A stretch of 35,497 nt of DNA from the NCBI GenBank assembly GCA_946614175.1, contig CAMOGP010000002.1, positions 1 to 35,497 of the forward strand, read 5' to 3'. Below are positions 7,795-18,909 of this stretch, piece by piece. Each line of letters begins with the position of its first letter. Positions within the stretch are counted from its first letter, which is position 1. The notes beneath the pieces were generated by a model that had not been told where the DNA came from, ran no database searches, and saw nothing but the letters and a program-made list of their open reading frames with translations. The position numbers were made by a program, and so were the translations under genes. This DNA is from an uncultured Prevotella sp. Its GTDB lineage: Bacteria > Bacteroidota > Bacteroidia > Bacteroidales > Bacteroidaceae.

Positions 7795-10128
7795 TTATCG
7801 AATAACCACCTTCCGGCCGTTTCTGATATACATTCCTTTCACAGGATGTTCCACTACCTGTCCATTCAAGTTGTAATACTTATTATCATTGATATGGTCA
7901 TATTTAGCCATATTAACAGCCGTGACTTCAGACTTCGGAACCAGATACATGCCTTTCACCGTGAGCTGGCCACCACTATTAACCTTGATGGTATTCAGAT
8001 GTACAAAACCATCAACGCGTTTATTACCGTTGGAATCGTCCATAGCAGCAATCTGCTCCAATGGAATAGAAATCACACCATATTCTGAATCCCAGTAGGT
8101 GCTCCGTTCATTCACATCGGTAATGAACTGCTTATAGGGACCATGATCCACAAGGCGGTTGGCAATGATACGCAGTCCACTACCCGATCCCCGAACGATC
8201 AGACGGTCGTACTGACTGAGGTCGGCAAACTGATTGTAAGTCACAGAATTGGAACCTACAACGACGTTACCGCCACTCAACGACTTATTCAGGTTCCAGT
8301 CTGCATTCCAGGCCTTTGTCTGGCTTGCATCAGCACCTGTGCCATTCCACTCGCAGAACATGTCCTTCGTCAGAGGTATCCACTCCTCAGGAGCCTCAAA
8401 GTCGTCGATGTTCACATAGCTCAGGATATCATTCAGGACCCTGGCGCTACGATTAGGAAAATACTCCGTCAACAGTCGGTTGCGTTCAGGGATATAGAAC
8501 TCGTCAACAGTATACAGTTTGCCTGCAGAACTATAGCGATGGACATCCCGGCGGTAGTCGCCCCAACGGGCTGCCTCATCATAAAGAGCCTTGTCAATCG
8601 TGTAATAGAGACTGTCCCATACATCAACGACAGACTTCTCACCCAGCAATCCATCATTAGCCAGTACCTCTTTAGCACGACGTACATAGCGCTTTGCGAA
8701 CTGAGGATTCTGCAACAGATTGCGGTAAATGGCCGTGACAGCACCTTCCTTGTCCCTGCTGACAGCACCAGAAGCCACGTTCTCATTGACATTCATCAGA
8801 ATCAGTTCACTATCCCAGCAAAGGAACTTGAATCCCTCGCTTGCCGTAGAGTCATTGTTATGGCGACGGATAGCATACCAGTTATGATGATTCCAGTCTG
8901 TATTTCCTGCATACTGATTGATGAGCACATAATCGATAAAGTTATCGATATCAAGTAGGGAGTCAAGTTGTTGGTAATAGGTATCATCAGCAGCACGGGC
9001 CACGACATCATTCATTTTCTCCCACGCATCAAGTGTGCCTTCGCTGGCCTCAATATGATTTCCGCCATCCTCCTCAATCTTGACGACATCTATATCCTCC
9101 TTCTTGCCACCAAGATGGTCCTTGCCGAACTGGTTGTCCACACGTTCGGCAATATTGTAGAGTCCCCAATACATGCCATTGATAAACAAATGGACATAAA
9201 GGGCATTCACACTGGTGTGTCCCATTTTCCTCTGGATGCGACGTGCCCATACATCTCGTGTATACTGCGCACGCTGACGGTTATCCTCGCCCCAGTGTTG
9301 CCAGGCATTACCGAAATGGCAACGCAGCACAAGCTGGTCGAACTTCGCAGGTTCGTCCTCACCAAAGAGCGGGTACTTCAGCGTCTTAGGACCATATTTC
9401 TCCTTGAATACCAGGCGGAAAGAGTGCTTGGGGTTTTTCTCTGCCAAGCGGCCATGTCCGCCATGCAGACGGATGCCACAACTCGTACTCAGGTCGTGAT
9501 GCTGAGGACCGCCAAAGAGTTCCACGCTGGCAGGGCGCGTCCAGCCATGACCTGTAGCATCACCTACCGGAGGACCTGTGAAGATATAGATACCACCTCG
9601 TTCCTCATCATTCTCATGACTGAAGAAATTGTCCTTGTCAGAGACAATGCTCAGAACGGGCAGTTGCTTCAGGCCCTCAATAATCTTAGGGCGCAAGGTG
9701 CTATTACCCGTCATCTCAGGATCCATCTCATAATCGGCTTTCGCCGTGCCGCTGATCTGCGTATAGCTTCCCCACTCAGAAGGATAACCCGCAGGATTAT
9801 TCGGTTGACTGAGTACAGACTTAATAAAGATATAACTGTTCGTGGCAACAGGCGAGAGCGAGTCACCAATCACTTCTATTGCACGTAGTATCGTTGTTTT
9901 ATTTAATTGCAGCGGAGCCGTGTACTTAGGACTGTTCTTCGTTGGCGTGCTGCCATCTGTGGTATAGTGAATGATAGCAGATGCATCGCCACTCATCGTG
10001 ACACTGATACTCTTTGCACCATCAATCAACTGATGTGGGTGGTTGAATTTGGGCTGGGCCAAGGCTGTCGTAACAGCAGTCATAAATGTAAGAAATGTCA
10101 ATTCTGCAAGTAGTAGATATTTTTTCAT
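7795..10128 (-). CDS. Exported modular CotH-kinase-like protein
   Basis: A 777-residue protein. Residues 1-24 are a signal peptide ending TALAQ. Residues ~28-105 resemble the chitobiase/hexosaminidase C-terminal fold (IHYTTDGSTPT, then YTAPLQLNKTTILRAIEV). The central ~155-480 region is CotH-like: CGIRLHGGHGR, KHSFRLVFKEKYG, LYNIAERVDNQFG, NTDWNHHNWYAIRR and FKFLCWDSELIL, which hold the Asp/Asn residues expected of this atypical kinase fold. Residues ~590-745 look like a beta-sandwich, possibly carbohydrate-binding. The tail YYNLNGQ...GMYIRNGRKVVIR is the Prevotella-type C-terminal sorting-like motif. CotH kinases phosphorylate spore-coat proteins in Bacillus; the role of exported Bacteroidota members is not settled. 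The gene has its own promoter, just downstream of the xylanase gene. CotH family is fairly secure; substrate unknown. Confidence 0.82.
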   Translation of the reverse strand: MKKYLLLAELTFLTFMTAVTTALAQPKFNHPHQLIDGAKSISVTMSGDASAIIHYTTDGSTPTKNSPKYTAPLQLNKTTILRAIEVIGDSLSPVATNSYIFIKSVLSQPNNPAGYPSEWGSYTQISGTAKADYEMDPEMTGNSTLRPKIIEGLKQLPVLSIVSDKDNFFSHENDEERGGIYIFTGPPVGDATGHGWTRPASVELFGGPQHHDLSTSCGIRLHGGHGRLAEKNPKHSFRLVFKEKYGPKTLKYPLFGEDEPAKFDQLVLRCHFGNAWQHWGEDNRQRAQYTRDVWARRIQRKMGHTSVNALYVHLFINGMYWGLYNIAERVDNQFGKDHLGGKKEDIDVVKIEEDGGNHIEASEGTLDAWEKMNDVVARAADDTYYQQLDSLLDIDNFIDYVLINQYAGNTDWNHHNWYAIRRHNNDSTASEGFKFLCWDSELILMNVNENVASGAVSRDKEGAVTAIYRNLLQNPQFAKRYVRRAKEVLANDGLLGEKSVVDVWDSLYYTIDKALYDEAARWGDYRRDVHRYSSAGKLYTVDEFYIPERNRLLTEYFPNRSARVLNDILSYVNIDDFEAPEEWIPLTKDMFCEWNGTGADASQTKAWNADWNLNKSLSGGNVVVGSNSVTYNQFADLSQYDRLIVRGSGSGLRIIANRLVDHGPYKQFITDVNERSTYWDSEYGVISIPLEQIAAMDDSNGNKRVDGFVHLNTIKVNSGGQLTVKGMYLVPKSEVTAVNMAKYDHINDNKYYNLNGQVVEHPVKGMYIRNGRKVVIR

Positions 10129-10147
10129 CGTTATTGGTTTTTGGGTG

Positions 10148-10155
10148 CAAAGATA
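10148..10155 (-). promoter_or_regulatory. -7 element of the CotH gene
   Basis: TATCTTTG then CACCC on the minus strand, 20 bases before the ATG at 10128. It abuts the T-run of the terminator that ends the upstream xylanase gene. Confidence 0.65.
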
Positions 10156-10187
10156 ATAAAAAAATGCGGCAATAAATGCCGCATTTT
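10154..10187 (-). terminator. Terminator of the GH10-CE1 gene
   Basis: On the minus strand AAAATGCGGCA and TGCCGCATTTT form a perfect 11-base stem with a 5-base loop, followed by TTTTTTTATTA. It begins 36 bases after the xylanase stop. Its T-run merges with the -7 element of the next gene, so termination and initiation signals are packed back to back. Confidence 0.88.
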
Positions 10188-10222
10188 GTTTCGTTATGTT
10201 TGTAAAATGTTACAATCACGGT

Positions 10223-12400
<2,178 letters not shown>

Positions 12401-12441
12401 TTAGAAATGGTTTAAAGTTATCACTAACGATATTTGCGATG

Positions 12442-12449
12442 CAAAAGTA
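12442..12449 (-). promoter_or_regulatory. -7 element of the GH10-CE1 gene
   Basis: TACTTTTG on the minus strand fits TAnnTTTG and lies 50 bases before the ATG at 12391, just after the GH95 terminator. Confidence 0.6.
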
Positions 12450-12452
12450 CAC

Positions 12453-12491
12453 AAAAAAAGCGACACAACCTTAAGTCGGATGTGTCGCTTT
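12453..12491 (-). terminator. Terminator of the GH95 gene
   Basis: On the minus strand AAAGCGACACA and TGTGTCGCTTT form an 11-base perfect stem with a 13-base loop, then a run of T. It starts 20 bases after the GH95 stop and ends just before the next gene's promoter. Confidence 0.85.
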
Positions 12492-12510
12492 CTTTTCTAT
12501 TCGTCTCATT

Positions 12511-15036
12511 TTATTGTTTTCCGAAGCGATATGTCTCACCAGCAACCGTTTCTACATCATATTCATACACATGCTGCAAAGGTAGGAGAGAAAAGTCCTT
12601 CAGCTCTGTTGACTTCAATGGCGTACGGATTTCCGCAGGTGCTAACAGATTATTGGGGCATTCACCATGAGCCTCTTTCAGTCCTTTACCTTTCAATGGC
12701 ACGTACGAGCGCAAGCGCAATGTGCCACCAATAGTTGAGAGAACCGTCACATTCTTCAAGCCACCCTCATTCCAAGTCTCATCAACGATGAATCCGCCAC
12801 GAGCACGCAGTCCCTTCACCTCACCGTTTTTCCAGTCCTTTGGCAAAGCAGGCAATAGCTGAACAGCACCATCATGACTCTGCAGCAACATCTCGCAGAT
12901 ACCTGCCGACACGCCGAAGTTTCCATCTATCTGGAAAGGAGGATGAGCATCAAAGAGATTGGGATAAGTACGTCCGTTAGGATGCTGACGCGCAGAACGA
13001 TCATCAGGCAACAGATGCAACATATTCTTAATGATACGGAAAGCATGGTCACCATCCAGCATACGAGCCCAGAAATTGGTCTTCCAACCCAAGCTCCAAC
13101 CTGTAGCCATATCACCACGCTGATTCAGGGTATTAGCTGCAGCCGTAAAGAGATCGGGATGAGAATAGGGAGATATTTGATTAGAAGGATACAGGCCATA
13201 GAGATGTGAGATATGGCGATGTTCATCCTTAGGATCATCAGCATCGATAAGCCACTCCTGCAACTGTCCGTAACGACCTATCTGCATAGGAGGTAGATTT
13301 GAGATTTGGAATTTAAGAGCAGAAATATAGTTTTCGTCTTCACCCAGCACCTTTGCAGCCTGGAGCGTCTGTGAGAGCACATCAAAGGCAATCTGGTTAT
13401 CCATCGTAGAACCTGCAGTCACATTGGTATTCTTGCCACGCGGTCCATGTTCAGGCGATACCGTAGGAACAGTCATCAGCCATCCTGCAGCCTGTTTCAC
13501 CTCACCTCCCGCAGGATATACCTGCATATAGTCGAGCAGGAAGTCAGCTGCACCCTTCAGCACAGGATACCATTGTTTCAGGAAATCCTTATCGCCCGTA
13601 TAAAGATAATGCTGCCAGATGTGTGTTGTCATCCAGGCACCACCCGTTGGGAACATACCCCAAGGTGTTCCATCCACAGGACCGGCGATACGCCATATGT
13701 CTGTGTTGTGATGTGCCACCCAGCCCTTACAACCATACATATCCTTAGCCGTCTTTGCACCAGTCTCGCTCAAGTCCTTAATCATCGAGAAGAAAGGCTC
13801 CTGCGTCTCAGCGAGGTTGCCCACCAAAGCAGGCCAATAATTCATTTCAGCATTGATATTGATGGTGTATTTCGAGTCCCAGGGAGCATTAACATTATTG
13901 TTCCACACCCCCTGCAGGTTAGCAGCCTGTCCGCCTGGCTGACTTGAGGAAATCAGCAGATAACGTCCATACTGCATCATCAGGGCAACCATATCGAGAT
14001 CGCTAGCATCCTTTTCGAAGGCAGCCACACGCTTATCAGTCTCCAAACTTGAGTTCTCCGATTTCGGCAGTGACAACGACACACGATCATACTGCTCACG
14101 ATATTTGGCCACATGACGCTTCAGCAACTCTGGGAATCGCATGGTCTCTGCTTGGTCAAGACGCAGTTTATTTTTCTTTTCGGCATTACCGCTCACATCA
14201 TGATAATTCACAAAATTAGTGGCTGCAGACACTATGATTGTAGCCTCTGTCGCATTCTTCACATGGACCACCTGACCATCGGCGCCATCAAATGTGACGT
14301 CACCATCTGCCCATACATTGGCTACACACTCAGCAGTCAGGCCCGCTTTGATACCTTCCTGCTCCACGCCCTGCACAGTAGCGACAATTATACCACCACT
14401 CTTACCAATGCTCATGGTTTTCGCTTTGGGCGTCTGACAACAATGCTCAGTCTTCACTGCCGCTTTCAACTGACTCAGAAAAGACATGTCGAAACTTAAC
14501 TGCTTTTTCTTATCAGCTTTCAGTTGGATGACAATCACGCTATCGGCTTGCGATGCGAACACCGTACGCTCATATCTCACACCTTTATATTTATAAGAGG
14601 TGGTAGCCGTAGCATCACCCAGATTCAGTTCACGGCGATAGTCCGTCACTTCTTTATGACCAAGCTGCAACTTCAGACTACCCATCGGCAGGAAACGCAT
14701 ACCATGAGGACCTTTGACAAAATACTTATCTATCTGTTTTTCTGCCTGAGCTTCCTTACCTTGGAAAATCAAACGACGAACCTCAGCCAGAGCCTCCAAC
14801 GACTCCGAACTGTTATTATTGTGAGGCTGACCACTCCAAAAGGTTTCTTCATTGAGTTGTATTTCCTCGGTATCAGTACCACCATAGACCATAGCCCCCA
14901 TGTGACTATTACCTACAGGAAGTGCTTCCAACCAATGACTGGCTGGTCTTGAATACCATAAACGATGGTTCTGAGCAATAGTCGCTGCAGAACTGACAAT
15001 CATCAAAAAGAGTAATGCAATTCGATTTCGTAACAT
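12511..15036 (-). CDS. GH95 alpha-L-fucosidase / alpha-L-galactosidase
   Basis: The track starts at 15078, but that ATG lies upstream of the -7 element at 15068-15075. The Met at 15036 begins a clear signal peptide ([22 protein letters not shown]), giving 841 residues, normal for GH95. Family marks: [27 protein letters not shown] at the start of the beta-sandwich (shown in the track), [12 protein letters not shown] with the catalytic-site Asn, [18 protein letters not shown] and FQIDGNFG with the conserved Asp. GH95 includes 1,2-alpha-L-fucosidases and alpha-L-galactosidases; a GH95 of the latter type acts on decorated xylan in Bacteroides ovatus. In this locus L-galactose capping of xylan side chains is a plausible target, but sequence alone does not decide. 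Three heptamer repeats lie inside the gene (13294-13314). Confidence 0.93.
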   Translation of the reverse strand: MLRNRIALLFLMIVSSAATIAQNHRLWYSRPASHWLEALPVGNSHMGAMVYGGTDTEEIQLNEETFWSGQPHNNNSSESLEALAEVRRLIFQGKEAQAEKQIDKYFVKGPHGMRFLPMGSLKLQLGHKEVTDYRRELNLGDATATTSYKYKGVRYERTVFASQADSVIVIQLKADKKKQLSFDMSFLSQLKAAVKTEHCCQTPKAKTMSIGKSGGIIVATVQGVEQEGIKAGLTAECVANVWADGDVTFDGADGQVVHVKNATEATIIVSAATNFVNYHDVSGNAEKKNKLRLDQAETMRFPELLKRHVAKYREQYDRVSLSLPKSENSSLETDKRVAAFEKDASDLDMVALMMQYGRYLLISSSQPGGQAANLQGVWNNNVNAPWDSKYTININAEMNYWPALVGNLAETQEPFFSMIKDLSETGAKTAKDMYGCKGWVAHHNTDIWRIAGPVDGTPWGMFPTGGAWMTTHIWQHYLYTGDKDFLKQWYPVLKGAADFLLDYMQVYPAGGEVKQAAGWLMTVPTVSPEHGPRGKNTNVTAGSTMDNQIAFDVLSQTLQAAKVLGEDENYISALKFQISNLPPMQIGRYGQLQEWLIDADDPKDEHRHISHLYGLYPSNQISPYSHPDLFTAAANTLNQRGDMATGWSLGWKTNFWARMLDGDHAFRIIKNMLHLLPDDRSARQHPNGRTYPNLFDAHPPFQIDGNFGVSAGICEMLLQSHDGAVQLLPALPKDWKNGEVKGLRARGGFIVDETWNEGGLKNVTVLSTIGGTLRLRSYVPLKGKGLKEAHGECPNNLLAPAEIRTPLKSTELKDFSLLPLQHVYEYDVETVAGETYRFGKQ
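13294..13314 (-). repeat. Three 7-bp repeats inside the GH95 coding sequence
   Basis: On the plus strand TAGATTT GAGATTT GGAATTT are three contiguous heptads; read in the coding direction they are AAATTCC AAATCTC AAATCTA. They encode about KFQISNL before the conserved PPMQIG...GQLQEW segment. The unit (CAAATCT in phase) is of the same general kind as the arrays near corA and in the first GH115 gene. Confidence 0.55.
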
Positions 15037-15067
15037 ATTGTTATTGATTAAAATAGTTTTAGCTGTG

Positions 15068-15075
15068 CAAAGGTA
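15068..15075 (-). promoter_or_regulatory. -7 element of the GH95 gene
   Basis: TACCTTTG on the minus strand lies 31 bases before the ATG chosen at 15036. It excludes the track's upstream ATG at 15078 as the normal start. Confidence 0.65.
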
Positions 15076-15145
15076 CAAAATAAACCGAAAAACACGAAAG
15101 ACTTACGTCTTATTTTATATAGTTATTGTTTCATATTCTTTAGAA

Positions 15146-15182
15146 CAGAAGAAAGGACTCCTGTATCAACGCAGAAGTCCTT
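15146..15182 (-). terminator. Probable terminator of the BD-FAE-like esterase gene
   Basis: On the minus strand AAGGACT and AGTCCTT form a 7-base stem with a 16-base loop, followed by TCTTCTGTTC. It starts 22 bases after the esterase stop. It is weaker than the other terminators here. Confidence 0.6.
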
Positions 15183-15204
15183 GCTCTTTTATAAATGGAC
15201 GGAG

Positions 15205-16161
15205 TTATTTTTTTGTACGAACAGCATCAAGAAAATCGGTCATCTTCTTCAGATTCTCAGCAGAATACATACCCATGCCGTGACCACCTTCTGGCTCAAG
15301 GGTAATCTCAGTCTTCACACCCAAAGCCTTCAAAGAGTCATAAAGTTTCTTACCCTGACAGCAGGGCACAACATTATCCTTTACGCCGTGGAACACGATG
15401 AGGGGTACATCGTCCTTATCTATATAAGGCAGGAAACTGACAGAGAGATACTTATCAGGATCTACGTTCTTCTTACTATTCACAAGAGCATCCTCAGGAC
15501 TTGAGGGACCAAACGACATATGCTCGCCACACTCCATATCTGTAACATCTACAGGACCACTCCAGTCGCAAGCAGCATTCACAAAACTGCTCTCTTTAGT
15601 AAAGTTACCTACAGTACCTTCGATATTCAGCTCTTCCTTGCCCACCTTAGTCTGACCTACGCCATTGGTCACTGCACAAAGGGTTGACAGGTGACCACCT
15701 GAAGAGAAGCCTGAGGTCGCAATAAACGAGGTATCGAACTTATAGGTCTTAGCCTCGCCACGAATAAAGCGGACCACAGCCTTGATATCATTGATCTGTG
15801 CAGGCCACTTGGCATCAGCACTTGAACGATGGTTTGGACAAACAACGGCATATCCAGCCTCGAGAAGCGACTTGACGATTGTACCGATGTCGGCAGCCCC
15901 CTTGCTATTGTTCGAGAACCACGCACTGCCATAAATATGCACAACAACAGGATAGGCCTTTTTCTCCTGCTTAGGCAGGTAGATATCGCAAGTATGATAA
16001 GCCTTGTCATCGCCAGCGTAGTTCACATCCTTCCATTGCTGTGAAGTTTCAATATTGGCTTGCTGTTGGAAACCGCCAAAGCCTCCTGCAGGCTGTGCCA
16101 TCAAGGAAGTAGTGCTAAGCATTGCAGCACCGCATACAATCGTTTTCAGAATTTTTTTCAT
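15205..16161 (-). CDS. Exported alpha/beta-hydrolase esterase (BD-FAE / acetyl-xylan esterase-like)
   Basis: A 318-residue protein with a signal peptide ending SLMAQ (~23), then a Gly/Gln-rich linker and an alpha/beta-hydrolase domain. Catalytic triad by motif: nucleophile Ser in GFSSGGHL (about 152), Asp in FHGVKDNVVP and His in GGHGM. The oxyanion region reads HIYGSAWF in place of the usual HGGGW. The fold and order match the BD-FAE-type esterases (bifunctional acetyl-xylan/feruloyl esterases) and other Aes-like carbohydrate esterases. A pair of Cys (VPCCQG) sits beside the catalytic Asp. Its place between GH95 and GH115 supports removal of acetyl or feruloyl esters from xylan fragments. 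It has its own promoter and a probable terminator. Hydrolase: high confidence; substrate: moderate. Confidence 0.87.
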   Translation of the reverse strand: MKKILKTIVCGAAMLSTTSLMAQPAGGFGGFQQQANIETSQQWKDVNYAGDDKAYHTCDIYLPKQEKKAYPVVVHIYGSAWFSNNSKGAADIGTIVKSLLEAGYAVVCPNHRSSADAKWPAQINDIKAVVRFIRGEAKTYKFDTSFIATSGFSSGGHLSTLCAVTNGVGQTKVGKEELNIEGTVGNFTKESSFVNAACDWSGPVDVTDMECGEHMSFGPSSPEDALVNSKKNVDPDKYLSVSFLPYIDKDDVPLIVFHGVKDNVVPCCQGKKLYDSLKALGVKTEITLEPEGGHGMGMYSAENLKKMTDFLDAVRTKK

Positions 16162-16255
16162 AGAATTTGTTTTTGATTCTTAATTTATTGGTTTTAATTA
16201 TTAAACTCCTTTATTACTGATGCAAAGAGTGAAAAATGGTTTAATCTTTACGCTG

Positions 16256-16263
16256 CAAAAATA
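16256..16263 (-). promoter_or_regulatory. -7 element of the esterase gene
   Basis: TATTTTTG on the minus strand lies 94 bases upstream of the esterase ATG, in the 227-base divergent region shared with the GH115 gene. A second CAAA-containing stretch at about 16222 is nearer but lacks the TA pair. Confidence 0.45.
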
Positions 16264-16360
16264 CATATTATATTCCAAACGGCACTAGCAATTTACAAGA
16301 AAAGATACATTTTGACACATATTTGAAACATTTTCTTACATAGATAAAATAAAAAAAACG

Positions 16361-16368
16361 TAATTTTG
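16361..16368 (+). promoter_or_regulatory. -7 element of the first GH115-HTCS operon
   Basis: TAATTTTG fits TAnnTTTG and lies 20 bases before the GH115 ATG. The AT-rich divergent space upstream is the natural place for HTCS binding, but I see no clear repeat to name as an operator. Confidence 0.55.
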
Positions 16369-16388
16369 CAAGCAAATAGCAGAAGACG

Positions 16389-18899
16389 ATGAAAAAACTC
16401 TTTATTATCATGTTAACACTCCTGCCAATCTGTATGATGGGCAGTAATACGTTTCGACTCAAAAACAAAGCTATCTGCTATGAGAAATCTGAATCAAAAC
16501 AGGTAAAGAGAGCCATCTCAGATCTTCAAACCGATATCAAAACGGTCATAGGTACTACCCCCATTATCTCTGGGAAGGGGCGCATCATCGTGGGCACTTA
16601 CGGCAAAAGCAAGACGATACAAAAGCTCATCAAACAGGGATATATCAAGGAGGCTGACCTCAAAGGCAAATGGGAGAGCTATGTATTAACCGTGACCAAT
16701 GAGAAAGAGCCACGCCTTGTCATTGCCGGCAGCGACACACGCGGCACCATATACGGCATATACGACATCTCTGAGCGCATGGGCGTTTCCCCCTGGTATT
16801 GGTGGGCCGACGTGCCCGTCAACAAGAATCCAGATGTGACCATCAAGATTTCCAACAGTTACTTTGCCTCTGGCGAACCAGCAGTCAGATATCGCGGCAT
16901 CTTCATCAATGATGAGGACTGGGGACTGAAGCCGTGGGCATCAGATAATTACGAGAAAGAGCTAGGCGATATTGGGCCCAGAACATATGCCAGAGTTTGC
17001 GAACTGCTCCTTCGTCTCAAGGCCAACATGCTGGCACCTGCCATGCATTCCTGCACTGGAGCTTTTTATTCGCATCCAGAAAGCAAGGTGGTATGCGACT
17101 CCTTCGGCATCATTATCACTACCTCGCATTGTGAGCCCCTGCTAGTGAATAATGCTGCTGAGAGTGAATGGGATTCAAAGAAAGACGGCGAATGGAACTA
17201 CAAAACCAATCGTGAGACCATTTACAAGAAATGGGATGCCCGGCTCGGCGAGGCCGCAAAATACGAAAACATCTACACGGTTGCCATGCGTGGTGTTCAC
17301 GATGAGGGCATCCGTGGCAATCTACCCATGAGCGAGCGTGTGCCCCTGATTGAGAAAGTCATCAAAGAACAACGTTATCTGCTGGAAAAACATATCAGCA
17401 AGAAAGCATCAGAGATTCCCCAAATATTCGTACCATACAAAGAGACGATGGATATCTACGAGAACGGGCTGAAAGTGCCTGATGACATCACACTGGTATG
17501 GGTGGATGACAACTACGGATATATGAAGCGTGTAGCAAATCCTGAGGAGCAAAAACGTTCAGGTCGCTCAGGCATCTACTACCATCTGTCTTATTTAGGA
17601 GCACCTCACGACTACCTGTGGCTCAATACTACCCCACCCGTTCTGATGTACGAAGAACTGCGTAAAGCCTATGAAAACGGAGCTGATCGCTACTGGTTGC
17701 TCAACGTGGGTGATATCAAGCCGATGGAACTGGGCATGCAGACTTTCTTTGACATGGCTTGGGATATCAACGCCTTTGACTTTGCAAAGGTCTATCAGCA
17801 TCAGGCAGAATTCCTGGCTCGCACCTTTGGTCATCACACCTCTCAACTCTCAATTCTCAGTTCTCAATTACAAATCATCCTTGATGATTATTACCGTTTA
17901 GCCTGGAGTCGCAAACCAGAATTCATGGGTTGGGATTATCAATGGGACGATAAAGCGCATACAGGTTTAAAATCTACGGAGTTCTCATTCCAGTACTACG
18001 ATGAAGCACAGCGTCGGCTGGGAGACTATCAGCGTATCAGCGATGAAGCAGAACGATTGTCCAGCATGATAGACAGCAAGGCAGTCCCTGCTTTCTTCGA
18101 ACTGTTACAGTTCTCTGTACAGGGTGCTTATCAAATGAATCGTAAGTTCCTCATGGCACAACTCAATCAGGAACTGGCAGCAGTAGGAAAACAGGCCGAG
18201 GCCAATTGGGCTGCTCGTCAGATGGAGGAGGCCTACGACAGTATCAATGCTCTGAACCAACGTTATAACAAACAACTGAACGGCAAATGGGATGGTATGA
18301 TGGACCTCGCAACGAGTTTTACGCCTACTTGTCAGTACTATCAGAAACCCAAGGTGACGTATTTCGAAGGTGCTGGTGAGAAAGTCCTATCATTGGTTCC
18401 TCTCAGGAATAGCAAGCAAGTCCCAGGTTGCCACGTCATTGATCTCACCAGACCAACTAGTGCCTCCTCCGAGATTCAGGTTGTGCGAGGTATTGGTTAT
18501 GATGGTGTTGTGGTGCATTTTGGTTCCCCCACCAAGGAGCCGTCGGACAGATATGCAGAGAGCGTAGCTTATGATTTTGCTGTTTCTCAGCACGACAGCA
18601 TTGACGTGGTGCTCTACACCGTGCCTGTGTGGCCACTCTACAAAGGTAAGCCAAACCGCATTGGTGTTAGCATCGATGAAAGTCCCAAACAGATTTTTGA
18701 AAACAAATTCAAGGAATACGACCGAACATGGAAAGATCAAGTGATGCGTAATGGTGTCGTATGCCGCATGCGCTTCGCCCTTGACAAAAGCATCCTTCGC
18801 CACACCCTACATTTGAGTGCCGACCCAGGACAAATGGTACAACGTGTCATTATTGACTGGGGCGGATTAAAACCATCATACATCGGACCATCTATATAA
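16389..18899 (+). CDS. GH115 alpha-(4-O-methyl)glucuronidase, divergent copy
   Basis: An 836-residue exported protein; the signal peptide is MKKLFIIMLTLLPICMMGS. GH115 marks: GRIIVGTYGKSKTIQKLIKQG, DTRGTIYGIYDISERMGVSPWYWWAD, VRYRGIFINDEDWGLKPW, ELLLRLKANMLAPAMH, VWVDDNYGYMKR and YWLLNVGDIKPMELGMQTFFDMAWD. A beta-rich C-terminal domain (~680-836) is typical of the family. GH115 removes (4-O-methyl)glucuronic acid from xylan, including internal residues. It differs from the second copy at conserved places: S246-H247-C248-EPL in place of SHHEPM, and AMRGVHDEGIRG in place of GMRGDGDVAMGKG. It may therefore differ in substrate or activity. A four-unit heptamer array lies inside the gene. The HTCS gene follows after 10 bp. 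Confidence 0.92.
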   Translation: MKKLFIIMLTLLPICMMGSNTFRLKNKAICYEKSESKQVKRAISDLQTDIKTVIGTTPIISGKGRIIVGTYGKSKTIQKLIKQGYIKEADLKGKWESYVLTVTNEKEPRLVIAGSDTRGTIYGIYDISERMGVSPWYWWADVPVNKNPDVTIKISNSYFASGEPAVRYRGIFINDEDWGLKPWASDNYEKELGDIGPRTYARVCELLLRLKANMLAPAMHSCTGAFYSHPESKVVCDSFGIIITTSHCEPLLVNNAAESEWDSKKDGEWNYKTNRETIYKKWDARLGEAAKYENIYTVAMRGVHDEGIRGNLPMSERVPLIEKVIKEQRYLLEKHISKKASEIPQIFVPYKETMDIYENGLKVPDDITLVWVDDNYGYMKRVANPEEQKRSGRSGIYYHLSYLGAPHDYLWLNTTPPVLMYEELRKAYENGADRYWLLNVGDIKPMELGMQTFFDMAWDINAFDFAKVYQHQAEFLARTFGHHTSQLSILSSQLQIILDDYYRLAWSRKPEFMGWDYQWDDKAHTGLKSTEFSFQYYDEAQRRLGDYQRISDEAERLSSMIDSKAVPAFFELLQFSVQGAYQMNRKFLMAQLNQELAAVGKQAEANWAARQMEEAYDSINALNQRYNKQLNGKWDGMMDLATSFTPTCQYYQKPKVTYFEGAGEKVLSLVPLRNSKQVPGCHVIDLTRPTSASSEIQVVRGIGYDGVVVHFGSPTKEPSDRYAESVAYDFAVSQHDSIDVVLYTVPVWPLYKGKPNRIGVSIDESPKQIFENKFKEYDRTWKDQVMRNGVVCRMRFALDKSILRHTLHLSADPGQMVQRVIIDWGGLKPSYIGPSI
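17842..17869 (+). repeat. Four 7-bp repeats inside the first GH115 gene
   Basis: CTCAACT CTCAATT CTCAGTT CTCAATT are four contiguous heptads within the open frame. They encode about SQLSILSSQL, in a helix before YYRLAWSRKPE. Against the second GH115 (...GNLPSTDINDCAQIIKEYSRL) this stretch is about two residues longer and unlike in sequence, consistent with repeat insertion or expansion inside the gene. Confidence 0.8.
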
Positions 18900-18909
18900 C
18901 AGAATAGCT

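Noticed and set aside
8968-9888. 306-residue plus-strand ORF (and 8143-8958) opposite the CotH gene
   Set aside because: Codon-bias shadows; the minus-strand frame has a signal peptide, CotH motifs and a C-terminal tail throughout.
15036-15078. Track start of GH95 at 15078
   Set aside because: The ATG lies upstream of the -7 element; the Met at 15036 begins a normal signal peptide.
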